Shown here: in pieces, positions 1-10,080 of the stretch | Layout of the letters: every line of letters starts with the position of its first letter | How positions within the stretch are numbered: position 1 is the stretch's first letter | Origin: Monosiga brevicollis MX1 | Lineage: Eukaryota > Opisthokonta > Choanoflagellata > Craspedida > Salpingoecidae | Reading direction: 5' to 3' | Assembly: GCF_000002865.3 (NCBI RefSeq) | Contig: NW_001865052.1 | Coordinates: 604,543 to 626,395, forward strand | DNA: 21,853 bases | Position numbers and translations under genes: made by a program | The notes under the pieces: generated by a model | What the model was told of the DNA's origin: nothing | Seen by the model: the letters and a program-made list of their open reading frames with translations, nothing else | The model's database searches: none

Positions 1-11
1 GTGTCTCTTTA

Positions 12-76
<65 letters not shown>
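1..76. repeat. (CT)n microsatellite
   Basis: A nearly pure CT dinucleotide run from about base 15 to 66, with interrupted CT/TTC flanks. On the minus strand it reads (GA)n. It lies at the window edge beyond the 3' end of the tentative minus-strand gene. Nothing suggests that it is coding. Confidence 0.95.
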
Positions 77-205
77 TCTCAATAGCACCGTCGCGGTTGT
101 GGTGGCGGGCATTTGTGGAAGAATCGAGTCTTTTTCATGCCTTTTGAACGATGTGGTGATGATCGTCCCACGATTGTCATTAGGGCGTTTGATCCCCGGC
201 CACCA

Positions 206-987
206 TCATTCCCATGCATCATCGTAATAACGGACACAACCAGACAGGTCAGAAATCTTGTCCCACCCGATGCGCCGACTGCGGCAGTGTGGGATCAGCC
301 ATTCGGGGATGTGTGTTGGTGTCGTTGCTGATCTCCTCCCTATTGACGTGATGTCAAGCCGGCCATCCAGCCACTCTGCGACCGCTGCAGCCGCCGCCGC
401 CCGCCCCGCACCCGCCCAGAATTCTTCGGCCTGACCTAAACTTTTACACAATATCTCCTGAATAAAGGCCGCATGCATTGGAGTTTAGGGTAGGGTGGTG
501 GTGATCACTGCGCCAGACACCTGGCCACCTCGTGGAACAGTAGCTGTATAGGCTTAGGAGCGAGTGAGACAAGATCGTACCTGCAGCTCCTCGTCGCCAC
601 AATCTGTGTCCCGAGACGTGGTGTGACTACTCGTCGCGTCCTTTGCAGATGAAAACGAGCGTGATGATGACATCAAGTGCGAGGCTGCGTGCCCGCTCAT
701 GCCAATTTGTTCGTGAAAGGCCCATGAATCAGATCCTGTGCTTTTCTGGAAGGTGACCGCCTGCGCTGCCAACTCTTGAGTCGGATGCCGGTGGGGCGGT
801 GGGAAGATGCTGGTTCCCGGGTGATTGGTCTGGCTGACTGCCCTTTTGGCCGGCGGTGAGATGGAACCCCCGAGAAGCGTTTTTCCCTAAGGAGCTGTCA
901 AAAATCGATTTATTCCACGTAACCTATGGTGGTGCATTGCTTATGTGTGTGACATTATTCTCATCGGCTGACCGCATTGTCTGACAT
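206..987 (-). CDS. Tentative three-exon gene of unknown function (about 190 aa)
   Basis: Proposed exons on the minus strand are 987-973, 886-581 and 457-206, all phase 0, ending in TGA. Exon 1 encodes only MSDNA, with A at -3 of the ATG, before a GTCAGC donor. Exon 2 is open for 102 codons between a CCTTAG acceptor and a CTGCAG/GTACGA donor. Exon 3 follows a TTTATTCAG acceptor. The protein is Ser/Thr/His/Pro-rich in the middle (residues about 15-105). It then has a short Ala-rich, helix-prone stretch after an EILCKSLGQAEEFW segment. I recognise no domain. The last 40 residues look less protein-like, so the third exon may splice onward past the window edge. It sits head to head with the VPS9 gene, 212 bp apart. 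The splice signals and matching phases are the only support, and it could be a chance assembly. Confidence 0.35.
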
Positions 988-1007
988 TTTCCTTTTCTTC
1001 TGACAAT
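979..1007. promoter_or_regulatory. TGTCAGAC-type motif in divergent promoter
   Basis: GTCTGACA lies at 979-986 (TGTCAGAC on minus) and a related TTCTGACAAT at 998-1007, in a T-rich stretch upstream of the VPS9 gene. The minus copy overlaps the proposed ATG of the divergent gene. The same octamer recurs at 10081-10134 and 15625-15632, also between divergent genes. A role as a transcription-factor or core-promoter element is inference. Confidence 0.4.
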
Positions 1008-1199
1008 GCAGGGGGCGGTGGTGGCATGAACAGCTGTTGTGGCGGAAGCAGTTTTTTTCAGGTTTCTTTTCCTTTGCACGTCCAAGTGATCGTTGCCGCT
1101 CCCCTGGCTCGGTCCTGATGTGCGCTCAGGCCTGCGCACGCGCTCGAGTGCCAGAATAACCCAGGATCTGGACAAACGAGGTGTAGGAATAGGCTGACC

Positions 1200-3337
1200 A
1201 TGTCGGCCAGCGGGGCCGTGGATCACTTGGATCCGGAGCTCAACGGAGTCTTGCGCTCGCTATTTCGTGACAAGGTGCTATGGCAGCGCGTCCAGGATCT
1301 CCAGCTCTTGGTGGCGTGCCCTTCCATTGACGCCCTGGCCGGCGTACAGGTCACGCCAGTCATGGTCCGCCAGCACATTCTTCAACCATCTCAGGTCAAG
1401 CCAGGTCAGCGTTCAGCCACCGCGCATGTCAATGTTTCGGCTCGCTTTGCCGCACAAACGCTAACCCTGGCCAGCTCGTAGGCGTCTACCAGTGCTTTGC
1501 GGGCGGTGCAGGCGTCGAGCTGACGGTAGCTGGTGGAAAGGTGTGTGTTCTTTGCACCCTGTCTCGGGTTGACTCGCTATTGAGAACCTGTGGCCCAACG
1601 ACCACTTGAAGCCTCCGTTGAATCTCATGCCAAGCCTCGGGCGCGGGCGCGGGCGCGGGCATTCTTTTTTTTTTTTTTTTGCAGATTGCGCCGGTCCAGG
1701 CAACCCAGGAACGAGCCGAGTGGTTTGCCCAGATTATCTCGGAAGAAAAGTATCATTGCGATAACGGCATCGGAGTCGTCCGTCTCATCTGCATTGATCG
1801 CATCCTGGGCCAGGCCCAGACGGTAGGCCCAGATCGATCCCCGCGCTCTGACGTTTTGTTTGGTTTGTTGTTGTGTTCTTGCCCCAACGCTGATCCAGGT
1901 TTTGCTTTGCACCCCTTGGGCAATGGCCGATGTGTGGAAATTCTCAGGTTCATGCCGAGGCCATTCCCGATTACACAATCGGCCACGAGTGGCTGGCCTG
2001 GATTCAGGGCAGCATGCCCGCTGATCAGATTATGGAAATTCAAAAGGACTGCAACGAATTCAACTCGGCCTACGTCATTGGCACGCAAGTATCACCAATG
2101 GGCTGCGCTTAAAAGGGCCGGCGGGCTGTGCTGTCTTGGCTCATCTGGCTGCAGCATCCACCTGAGCTCATCTTGACCCTCTGCTCATTGGTATCATCAC
2201 GCAGAGGTTATTTGTCTTACGTTGTGGACAAGATTGAAATGATGGTGGAGGAGGCGGCCGAATCGATTGACGAGCATTCCTCGGCATTGCAGGCGCTCCC
2301 CATGCACGACCAATTGCGCCGAGATATCGCCTGCCGGTGCGAATAGATTGCCGTCATCCACCAGCAACCGCCACCATCTCGCGCGCTCTGTGTCGCCGAG
2401 ATTAACGCGATGATGCCATGCACCAGACTCACTGCTCCACCGTGGCTCCCACAGACAAGCCGCCGAGGAACTGATCATGATCAACGTGTATCCGTAGGTG
2501 TCGCCCGTGTTGGCGGTGAAGGGGGCTGCAGATTGGGGCGCCCGTGCACTCATCTACTCTTTGGCCATGCCCGTGTTTGTGCTGGTTTTGGGGGACGTGA
2601 ATAGAAAGGTATTTGCAGCACTTGTGAAGGAAACGCAAGGGGCGTGTGATGCACTGGCCGCAGCGCTACGCACACATGCCGGGACAAGCCTCGCAGATGT
2701 TGGGGCAGACCCGTCCCTCCAGCTGGACTTGACGCAAGCGGCCAGCGAGTTGCGGGGCATGTGTACGGCCAGCTCAGCGCTGGAGAAACATCGCTATCTG
2801 CGGTCGACATTGGACCTGATTGCGTGTGCGTCGACGGCCATTACAGCAGACGACCTGATTCCGCTACTCAGCTTGGTCATGATCAAGTGCGGGGATTCGA
2901 CGTTACCAGCTCAGCGTCTCTTTCTGGAGCGTTTCGACGTGACTGGGGCCTTTAAGGAGCAGGAGGGGGTGTTTTCGAGCGAGCAGCAGTACCGACTGAC
3001 AACCCTGATTGCAGCGCTGGAATACCTGAGCAACCCCAATTATCCGGAGAGCGCCGATCCCGTCGAGGCCGAGGCCGAGGCCGGGAGCCTGGGAGGCAGC
3101 AGCCATGGCACGGGCTCGAGTCTGGGGCCGGCCAGCGGGAGTCACTCGCACAACACGAGCTGGGAACAAGCCTCAACGGTGGAGACGAGCGAACGAGCAC
3201 AGCGTCAGCGTGAGGAGGAGCGCCAACGGCGAGAGGCCGAGGCCGCTGGCCAGGTGTACCTCAAGCCCGTGGACCGGCGCGTCTCAGACAGTGATGTGGG
3301 CCCCCTTCTGGCCCGCATCAGCAAACTGGGCATGTAA
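1200..3337 (+). CDS. VPS9-domain Rab guanine-nucleotide exchange factor, VARP/ANKRD27-like
   Basis: Seven exons: 1200-1394, 1475-1540, 1685-1822, 1948-2084, 2205-2336, 2455-2493, 2605-3337; 479 aa. VPS9 domains activate Rab5/Rab21-family GTPases on endosomes. The VPS9 core is about residues 224-379: helix AEELIMINVYPKVFAAL (residues 227-243, across exons 6 and 7), then ADDLIPLLSLV (Asp318/Asp319, the expected catalytic acid) and YRLTTLIAALEYL (Tyr365, the expected catalytic Tyr). Residues 1-220 follow the order of the human VARP N-terminus, including a region like its ILFEE...FSILCIAHPL stretch. No ankyrin repeats follow. Instead there is a Gly/Ser-rich linker (about 385-425), a charged coiled-coil-like RQREEERQRREAEA segment and a short tail. 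Intron 4 appears to use a GC donor (GCAAGT, 2085). An alternative is the GT at 2089 with an acceptor at 2232, which is also in phase and drops eight residues. The VPS9 call is strong; the VARP kinship is moderate. Confidence 0.85.
1637..1680 (+). repeat. GCGGGC tandem repeat plus poly-T in intron 2
   Basis: A short (GCGGGC)n run followed by about 16 T residues forms the end of VPS9-gene intron 2, directly before its GCAG acceptor at 1681-1684. The poly-T is the polypyrimidine tract. Confidence 0.8.
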
Positions 3338-4110
3338 GCCAGCCAGGTTTCATAGTGACTTGTAGATTGATCAGCTTTTTGTTTTTTTTTATCTTGAGCT
3401 TGTTTTTTTTGTTTTTTGTTTTTTGTCTCCATCTTCCGTCTTCCAATTATAATCTACATCCCCCTCTTTCTTCATCATGTTTTGATTTGAAGCGGGGGTT
3501 TTCTCAAGACCAAGTGGAGTGCCTTGACCATTCTTTGAAGGCAGCCTTGTCGATCTCGGTGGTCATGGAGACTGCCACGCTTGCCTTGTTTGCTCGGCAC
3601 ACAACATCAAAAGGGGAACAAAGGGGGGCGCCGGTTTTTTTGGGGAAACGGCGGTTGGGGCACGTCCACATGCACTGCTTCGTTTGTTGCTGATCTGGAA
3701 CGGCGCGCACGATGCCCCCAAACCAAAGCCATCAAGGTTGTCCGCGTCAACATCCCGAGGTGAAATTCAAAGTGTGAGGCTTGTAAGCTGCTTCACGTTG
3801 CCCGAGTGCCTCTTGGTGTGGCACCCAAGATTTAGCTCCTTGACGAGCCAAACCGATGTCGAGGTTCGCCAAGGGCCAAACTTAGGTTAAGCTTGTGATT
3901 ACAACATGCCGAATCATGTGTTGCAATCCAACTCGCACAACACACAGAGCTCAAGGCGTGCGCTTCTTTGGATTCCATACTGGAACCTAATCACATCAAT
4001 GTTTATGCAGTCATTTTGACACTTGGTGCTGTTTCTCACCGCCTGTCATACGTGGTTCCATTGCGACATATTCGATAGTTGTCGCGGCCTTCTGGAGGTT
4101 TATTGCAGTC

Positions 4111-4143
4111 GTATGACATGCCAATGCAAGAGGCATGTCATAC
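4111..4143. other. Perfect 12-bp inverted repeat with 9-nt loop
   Basis: GTATGACATGCC (4111-4122) and GGCATGTCATAC (4132-4143) are exact reverse complements separated by AATGCAAGA. The transcript of either strand could fold into a 12-bp hairpin. No gene is adjacent, and the function is unknown. Confidence 0.85.
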
Positions 4144-4866
4144 TACCCCGCTTCGAGAAGTTCGTGAGCAAGTTCGAGCGGACGCACATGTAAGCCGACC
4201 TGTTGGCGACGGCGCCGGACCCACGCAGGAATTTAGGGGATGGGTGTAAGGTATTGCGAGTGCTGACACAAGAATTCTCCTGCATTGGTGCTTCGCGACG
4301 GTTCCCTTCAACGCGACGAGTAGGCCTGCGTGCGGTGGGTTGGGACACACCACCCACGCGTGGACCCTTTGGGTTTCAGGACTGGCTTCCGGAGTGGTTG
4401 GCCCTTCTCTGGTTTCCGCTCCTGAATGTTGATGTACCTCTGACTACACCTTTGTTTTATAGCGTAGACCAGATGGAACGACAAAGCATTCTCTGGCTTG
4501 CCGCTTGCTCCCGCACGACTCTCTGCTCCAAAGTGATCGCATTCTCCCCTTTTTTCAAACGGCCGTTACGTCTCTTCAACCGTTATTCCTCACACCCTCA
4601 ACCCCACACCCCACACACAGACACATGGCTACCTGCCAACAACCAAACCAAACGCCACACGTGAACACCATCACCCCCACACCCCCAAATCCCCCCTATA
4701 CTCCCCATGGCCCATTGCCGTTGAAGTTACACCTTGTTGAAGAACCGCGAAACAACGTGTGTGCGTGTGTGCGTGTGTGCGGTGTGCGTGTGTGTGTGTG
4801 CGACTTTTCGCTGTGCACAATTCCATGTGTGTGTGTCCTCTCGCTTTTTGCGCCTTTTTTTGTTTA

Positions 4867-4870
<4 letters not shown>

Positions 4871-4952
<82 letters not shown>

Positions 4953-5017
4953 TCGGCTCCATCACACATTGCCACCACCAGCTCTGCACGCTCTCGCTCT
5001 CTCTCTCTCTCTCTCTT
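4871..5017. repeat. (CT)40 microsatellite and second CT run
   Basis: A pure (CT)40 tract spans 4871-4950, followed by a second, interrupted CT run at about 4991-5017. Both lie upstream of the LARP1-like start codon. Long open frames through this stretch encode only Leu/Ser repeats and are artefacts of the dinucleotide. Confidence 0.95.
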
Positions 5018-5313
5018 TCTGTTTCAACATTTTCGGTCTCGTGTGTGTGTGTCTTGCGGCTGCGGGCTATTTCTTGGGTGCCTTGGTCATTTCTGCTGCT
5101 GCTGCTGCTGCTGTTGCTGTTTTGGCTGTTGGTTGGTGGGTGTGTGCGGGAGTAAGAGTATGCTATTGGTGCATCGGCGCTGCAAGCCTTGCTAGCGCCG
5201 TGTGCCCGCTCCTCTCCTTCCAAGGCTCCACCTTGGCCAGCTCCCCCCGACGTTCCACTCGGATCATTTCCCTCGGCTGGTGCCGCTCATCATCTCAGCG
5301 CGACCTGCCCACC

Positions 5314-7746
5314 ATGCGGCCGCACGCCAACGCTCGATTAAAAGATGCGCACTTTCCGGCCTGGTTACAACCGCCGGCGGCGACCGCCAACCTCGCCGAC
5401 ATGATTGGCACCCCCCACACAGGTATGCCCTCCGCCCGGTGCGCCTCGTGGAGCACGTCCCTTGTTTAACCTCATCCTGGTGCATCCTTCATCACCCCCA
5501 ATAGGCATGATGGTCGCCACCTCGTCTGGACAGAGCCCGTATGGTTTTACCGAGCAAGACCTTGAAGGCACATTGTCAGGAACAGACAACAATGGCGATG
5601 ACGATGACGATGGCTTTCGCGATGCCTCCTCCCTCACTCGCGATGTCACCTCCAAGCCCTCGCTATCGCATACACCCCGAGCCCAAGACGTTGATGACAT
5701 GTGGCTTGCACCCCAACATAAGACCGATCTGACTCGGCCCGCCCTTCGGTCGGCCCTGCGCTCCAGCCGACGCACCGCCAATGGCAATGCTAGCCCAAGC
5801 ACTTCGTCGTCAAAGCCTTCCCGCTCCGTCCGCATCTGCGAACAAACCACCCCCACCCCCGCTGGCCCCAGCCGCCGCTCGGCCCGGGCTCCCCTCAAGA
5901 GCCCCGCTACTCCCAAAGACCTCAGTGACAACATGGGCGTCTTTCAGTTTGACGAAGATTTGGTCAGTCGGCTTGCATCCATCCCCGCCCGGTCCCGGCT
6001 GGTTGATCTGCTTGTCTTTTCCCTTTCTTCTTCTGTCCCGCTCGCTTCGCTCACCGCCGAGCCGCCCGCCATCCGCCATTTGCTTTGCATGCGCGCCAAC
6101 AGGACATGGACGATGCCCTCGAACATGCCACTGCCGAGCTCGGCTTGGATGAAGCTGACGACGTCCGCGATCACGAACTTCGCCACCTCATTGTCCTGCT
6201 CGAGCAAGGCCACGCCGTACGTCCCCTGCCCGGCCTTTCGGCCCTCGACCCACACCTTTTTGGCACCCTGGCACGTCCACAACAACGACAATGGGGACAC
6301 GCTCACGCCTCGCGCCTTGCCCTTGCTTTTCCCCGCACTTGCCTTGTGCCCGCAGACCCCGACCTCGCCCACCACCACCGACCCCACGGCGCGCGCCGAG
6401 GCATCATCTGTGCCCCTCACAGCGCTCGCCGACGCAGCCGATGATGTCGACTTTATCGGCCACACACTGCTCATCGACCCCGAAGCTAGCAGCACTCGTC
6501 GCGGCATTAACCGTCGCTCCTCCCCCCTTCATCTGCCCCAGAGCCACCACCACCGTGGCTCTCCCTCGGCTCATTCCCCCGAAGCCGCCTCCCGCTCAAC
6601 TTGGTCTCATGGCTCCTGGAAGGTAGGAGGCTCCTTGCTCCATTTCCCACCCCCACCACCATCCCTCCTGGCTTGCTTCTGCAGTCGTCTCACGCTAAAA
6701 CTGGCTCGCTTCCCCCCCTCCCCCCCGTCATCTACCCCGTTTTTGCTCGTTTAGGGCACACCGGCAAAGCATCGCGCCGTCACAACAGCTGCTCGCCAGC
6801 ATCGGTCTGGCAGCTTTGGTGGTGCCCGAAGCACGCCCGCCAACAACAGCCTGGGCGGTGGCTTTGTCATGCTTCCCTCCCAGCAATCAACTAGCCTCGG
6901 GCTGGACGCCGCCTGCGAGGAAACGACCGACCTGGCCATTGGTTGGATCATGCCCGACCATCCCACCGTCAAGCCACGTGGCAGCTCCATCAACCTGGGC
7001 ACGCCGGGTCCCCAACTCCTGACCCGTAGCAGCAGCACCCATGCCTCGGTCACTGCCAGCCTCCACCGTCGTCAATCTGCTGGCCTTGTCGAACAAGACT
7101 ACCATGCCTTTCGCTCCCGGTACGGCACATGCGTCATTTGTCGCCTGAAAGCATCTCGGTTGTAACTGACGTTCGAATCTTTGCCGCTCGCATAGCTGCC
7201 TGAACCAACGGACGCGGTCCAAGCCCGGCTGTGCCCCTGACATGCTCTTGTTGTACCAGTTTTGGTGCGCGTTTTTGCAGAAGCATTTCAATCGGTATGG
7301 CCGGCCACATGTTGTCTTAGTCCTCGCATGCGTCACTCGATCCCTCACTTGCTCGATCACTTTGCTTCGACAGTACCATGTATCAAGAGTTTCGCACAGT
7401 GGTCCTCGAGGACGCGGCCCGCTGCTCTGCGACAGCGAGTAGTGATGCCGCCAAGCAGCGCGTGCAACAGGGCCTTGACCTGCTCTGGACTTTTTACTTT
7501 CATGCACTCGAAGCGCGCTTCCGTCCCTGGCTCTATCGAGCCTTTGAGGAAGCCTGTTTGGAGTGTGAGCAGGGTTTTGCCCGCCTGCGCGAACTCGTCC
7601 TGACTCTAAAGGATCAAAACGTGGACGTGGACGTGACTCCCGAGATCCAATCGCGACTGGACAAGGCTGCATTTTGCAACCCAACGCCCCTCTCCTCTCC
7701 CGCGGCCTCTTCTCCAGCCTCCAGTGAGCGAGTCAGCTTTTTTTGA
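5314..7746 (+). CDS. LARP1-family protein with DM15 region but no La module
   Basis: Seven exons: 5314-5422, 5505-5962, 6103-6216, 6356-6622, 6755-7119, 7196-7294, 7374-7746; 594 aa. The start ATG has a strong context (CCCACCATGC). Human LARP1 binds capped 5'TOP mRNAs through its C-terminal DM15 region and RNA through a La motif. Here residues about 1-400 are low-complexity and Ser/Pro/Arg-rich, with short matches to LARP1 spacers: an acidic QFDEDL (about 187-192) and IGWIMPDHPTVKPRG, parallel to human VGWVM before DM15. DM15 occupies about residues 428-560: YHAFRSRCLNQR, LLYQFWCAFLQKHFN, MYQEFR, then GLDLLWTFYFHALEARF and a third, weaker repeat. No La motif or RRM is encoded. By ungapped comparison, the human cap-contact residues Arg840, Arg879, Tyr883 and Tyr922 are Gln, Thr, His and Asp, while Glu886 is kept. 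Family membership is strong; cap binding is doubtful. Confidence 0.85.
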
Positions 7747-8120
7747 AACCGTACTGTTTGCTACAGATCTTGCTCCTCTATCCCCGTATTCTTTTCATGT
7801 TTTCGCTCTTTATTTCCCCTTGATGTTGTTCCTTGTCCCGGCGAGAGTGCGAGTGCCTCGTTTATGGTGCAATGCTTCCCGCCTTCTCTCCGCTTTGGCT
7901 GTGCCAAACCTGATCTGTTTCTCCCATCTCCACCAGACCTCTTGTATACAATGCTTTATGGCAACCAGAGTTTGGTTTTGCCTTTTATAACCTAGTACAC
8001 CTTCCTGACGCCTTATGAGTCTTTTCTGTACCGCCATTGCTATTTGCATGCCGCCTGTGGCGGAATGGTTGCTGATATCCTTTAACTTCAATTGAAAGAA
8101 AAACTTGAAAAATAATTTTT
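7747..8120. other. Convergent intergenic spacer (3' UTRs)
   Basis: About 370 bp between the stop of the LARP1-like gene and the stop of the minus-strand glycoside hydrolase. It is T-rich and has no convincing ORF. It should contain both 3' UTRs. No AATAAA for the plus-strand gene was seen. Confidence 0.6.
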
Positions 8121-8125
8121 TTATT
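8120..8125 (-). terminator. AATAAA poly(A) signal overlapping the stop codon
   Basis: The last codons of the glycoside hydrolase read GTG AAA TAA AAA on the minus strand, so an AATAAA hexamer is built from the stop codon and its neighbours. If used, it would give an extremely short 3' UTR. Use is inferred only. Confidence 0.35.
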
Positions 8126-10036
8126 TCACAGGTACGACACGCTTGCCCCCGGGCTCGGGCAGATTCGAGTCGAGTATCATGGCCACAGGCTCGCCCGTCA
8201 CAGCGTAAGTCAACCAACCGCTTTTGTCCGCGCAGGACTGATTGGCCACGAGGTTGGGGACGTGAGGTAACGGTGTCGTTGTGTTGGACTTGATGAGCGG
8301 CATGACCGAGTAGCAGGCTCGCGGGTGCTGGGTGGGCACTTGAATCGTGACGGGCTGTCCAAACGTGTTGGAATAATTGGTATCCACGTTCCAGATCACA
8401 AAGCGACTGCTGTTGTCAAATGACAGGGCTCGGCCTCCAGTTGATGGCCAGTCTGGTGCATCAAGCGTTGCCTGGCCAAAGAGATGCAACAGACTCTGGG
8501 CAGCGCGGTAGGCAGGCTTGGGTGAAAAATTAGATCGCACGACGCCAAAGCGGCATTCCTTGTTGGTCGCATCGTCGCAGTCGTCCACCCAATCATACCA
8601 GTTAGCCAATTGAACCTAACTCAGCAATACGGGGTAGCAATGGCCGCCCACAACAACGCGTGTGACTGTCAGCACGGAGAGCCCTGGGGACTCGAGGTGG
8701 TACGGTACAGTTTTTGGATTTCACGCGCGGTTACTCTGCCACTCCAGTGAAAAGCAGGCACAGCAGGCTTTTGCTTTCTCACCTTGGCCGAGAGCATCGT
8801 CAGCCATTGGCGCACGAGGTAAGAAGCTTGAATGGTTTCATCCACATCGACGGTGCTATAACCCCACTCGCCGCTGAGAACGTCGCAGACAGGCTTGGTC
8901 TGCCCGCCGTGCTGGGCAATGAGCGTTCGAACAAAGGCCACCGAGTGTGACGACTCGTCCAGATCATTGACGGACTCGGGGACACCTGGGCGATAAAAGT
9001 GGACGGTAATAAAGTCGAAGAGTTCCACGATGCCACTGTTCATGATATTTTCAAGCCAAGGCACCGACAAGGCACCACCAAAGGCCAATGCAGGCCCCAC
9101 CAGCGCCAGGTGGCGGGTGACCGGATCGGCCTTGACAGTGTCGGCCACAATCTTGGCAAAGTTGTAATAGTCAATGTATCCATCGCCGTTCATGGCAAGA
9201 TTGGGCTCGTTCGTGACCTCCCAGTAGTCGCGTGTGCGATTCCCATAACGTCGCATGGCTGCTGCTAACATGCTGGCAAATGCCTGACATGCAAAGCAGG
9301 GCGAGTGAAGAATAGCAATGTTGAATGTCATTCAGATCGCCAACAAAAAAAGAAAAGTCATTCCCTTTCCCCCCCGACAAGAGTACCATATATGGTCGGC
9401 ATACATGTTGCGCTGAATGTAGTAAGAGCACCAGGCAGGCGCGTGAAACCCAGAAGTGTGAAACGTACCTGTTGGCCCTCTGTGCTGTTGGGCAGTTTGC
9501 CGCCGGGATAGAGATGGTTTTGTGGGTGTGCACACCACAGTACGCGCACTTGAGCCGTCTCTGCAAGATTGACAAGGTGGTCGTAAAAGTTCCAGTTGTA
9601 GATTCCTAAAGCCAGGGTGCTTTAGCCGAAACCCAGGTGCGCGGTACTGGAAGCCGACGGCCCAGGGGTGTGATGATACGAGGCGCTGCACACCTTTCTG
9701 CAGCTCGACCTTGTCCCAATTGAAGGCTGTGCGCATGCTCTTCACGCCCAGCGCTGTAAAGGCGGCCCATTCAGCTGCATTATCCAGTATCAATCAGCGC
9801 GTGGCATCATGAAAATGGCGTTGACCTGCCAACCACCGAGCGAGGAGCAACAGTTTGCTCCTTTTTCCCCCCAACGCTGCAACCACATGGCACTGACTTT
9901 CATTTGGAAGGGCCTGGTGCATACCCCAATGAGTGTTGACTGCGGCCATGTCCTGCAATACCAGGCCCCTGACGGTACCAGCCATGCACGTCGTCGCCAC
10001 GACCCATGCCAGCGTCACGCCAACGCAACCCCCCAT
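8121..10036 (-). CDS. Secreted clan GH-A glycoside hydrolase (GH5/GH39-like)
   Basis: Five exons on minus: 10036-9898, 9774-9694, 9605-9469, 9283-8783, 8615-8121; 450 aa. It begins with a hydrophobic signal-peptide-like stretch (residues about 1-24, MGGCVGVTLAWVVATTCMA). A TIM-barrel hydrolase follows: RTAFNWDKVE, KGIYNWNFYDHLV, then WEVTNEPN with the likely acid/base Glu145, FDFITVHFYRP, SGEWGYST with the likely nucleophile Glu258, and WYDWVDDC...FGVVRSNFSPKPAY at the C-terminal side of the barrel. This motif order is that of secreted beta-glycanases or beta-glycosidases; the substrate is not evident. The intron 1 donor at 9897 (GTCAGT) gives the family's usual spacing. An alternative donor at 9924 is also in phase but nine residues shorter. 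The start is the first ATG that gives a signal peptide; a TTG lies four codons upstream. The TAA stop overlaps an AATAAA. The gene is divergent from INTS11. Confidence 0.85.
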
Positions 10037-10080
10037 CAGCGCGATCAAAATTCCAAAACATCAACAAGACCATGCTCATT

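Larger units (their letters stand above)
3338..5313. other. Intergenic region, no gene supported
   Basis: About 2 kb between the VPS9 stop and the LARP1-like start. The first 100 bp is T-rich 3' UTR-like sequence. Frames of up to 150 codons exist (for example 4203-4664), but they show no recognisable domain and run into low-complexity sequence. I specifically looked for a La motif (YYFSxxNL-type) that would extend the LARP1-like gene upstream and saw none. The stretch also holds the hairpin at 4111-4143 and CT/GT microsatellites from 4758 on, which probably belong to the promoter or 5' UTR of the next gene. Confidence 0.6.

Noticed and set aside
4203-4664. 153-codon plus-strand ORF
   Set aside because: It has no recognisable domain, poor protein-like composition toward its end, and no splice partner. 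I looked for a La motif here and found none.
4505-5469. Overlapping plus-strand ORFs of 150-236 codons and a minus ORF
   Set aside because: They are read through (CT)n, (GT)n and (CTG)n repeats and give Leu/Ser, Cys/Val or Arg/Glu repeats. The real start of the LARP1-like gene is the Kozak ATG at 5314.
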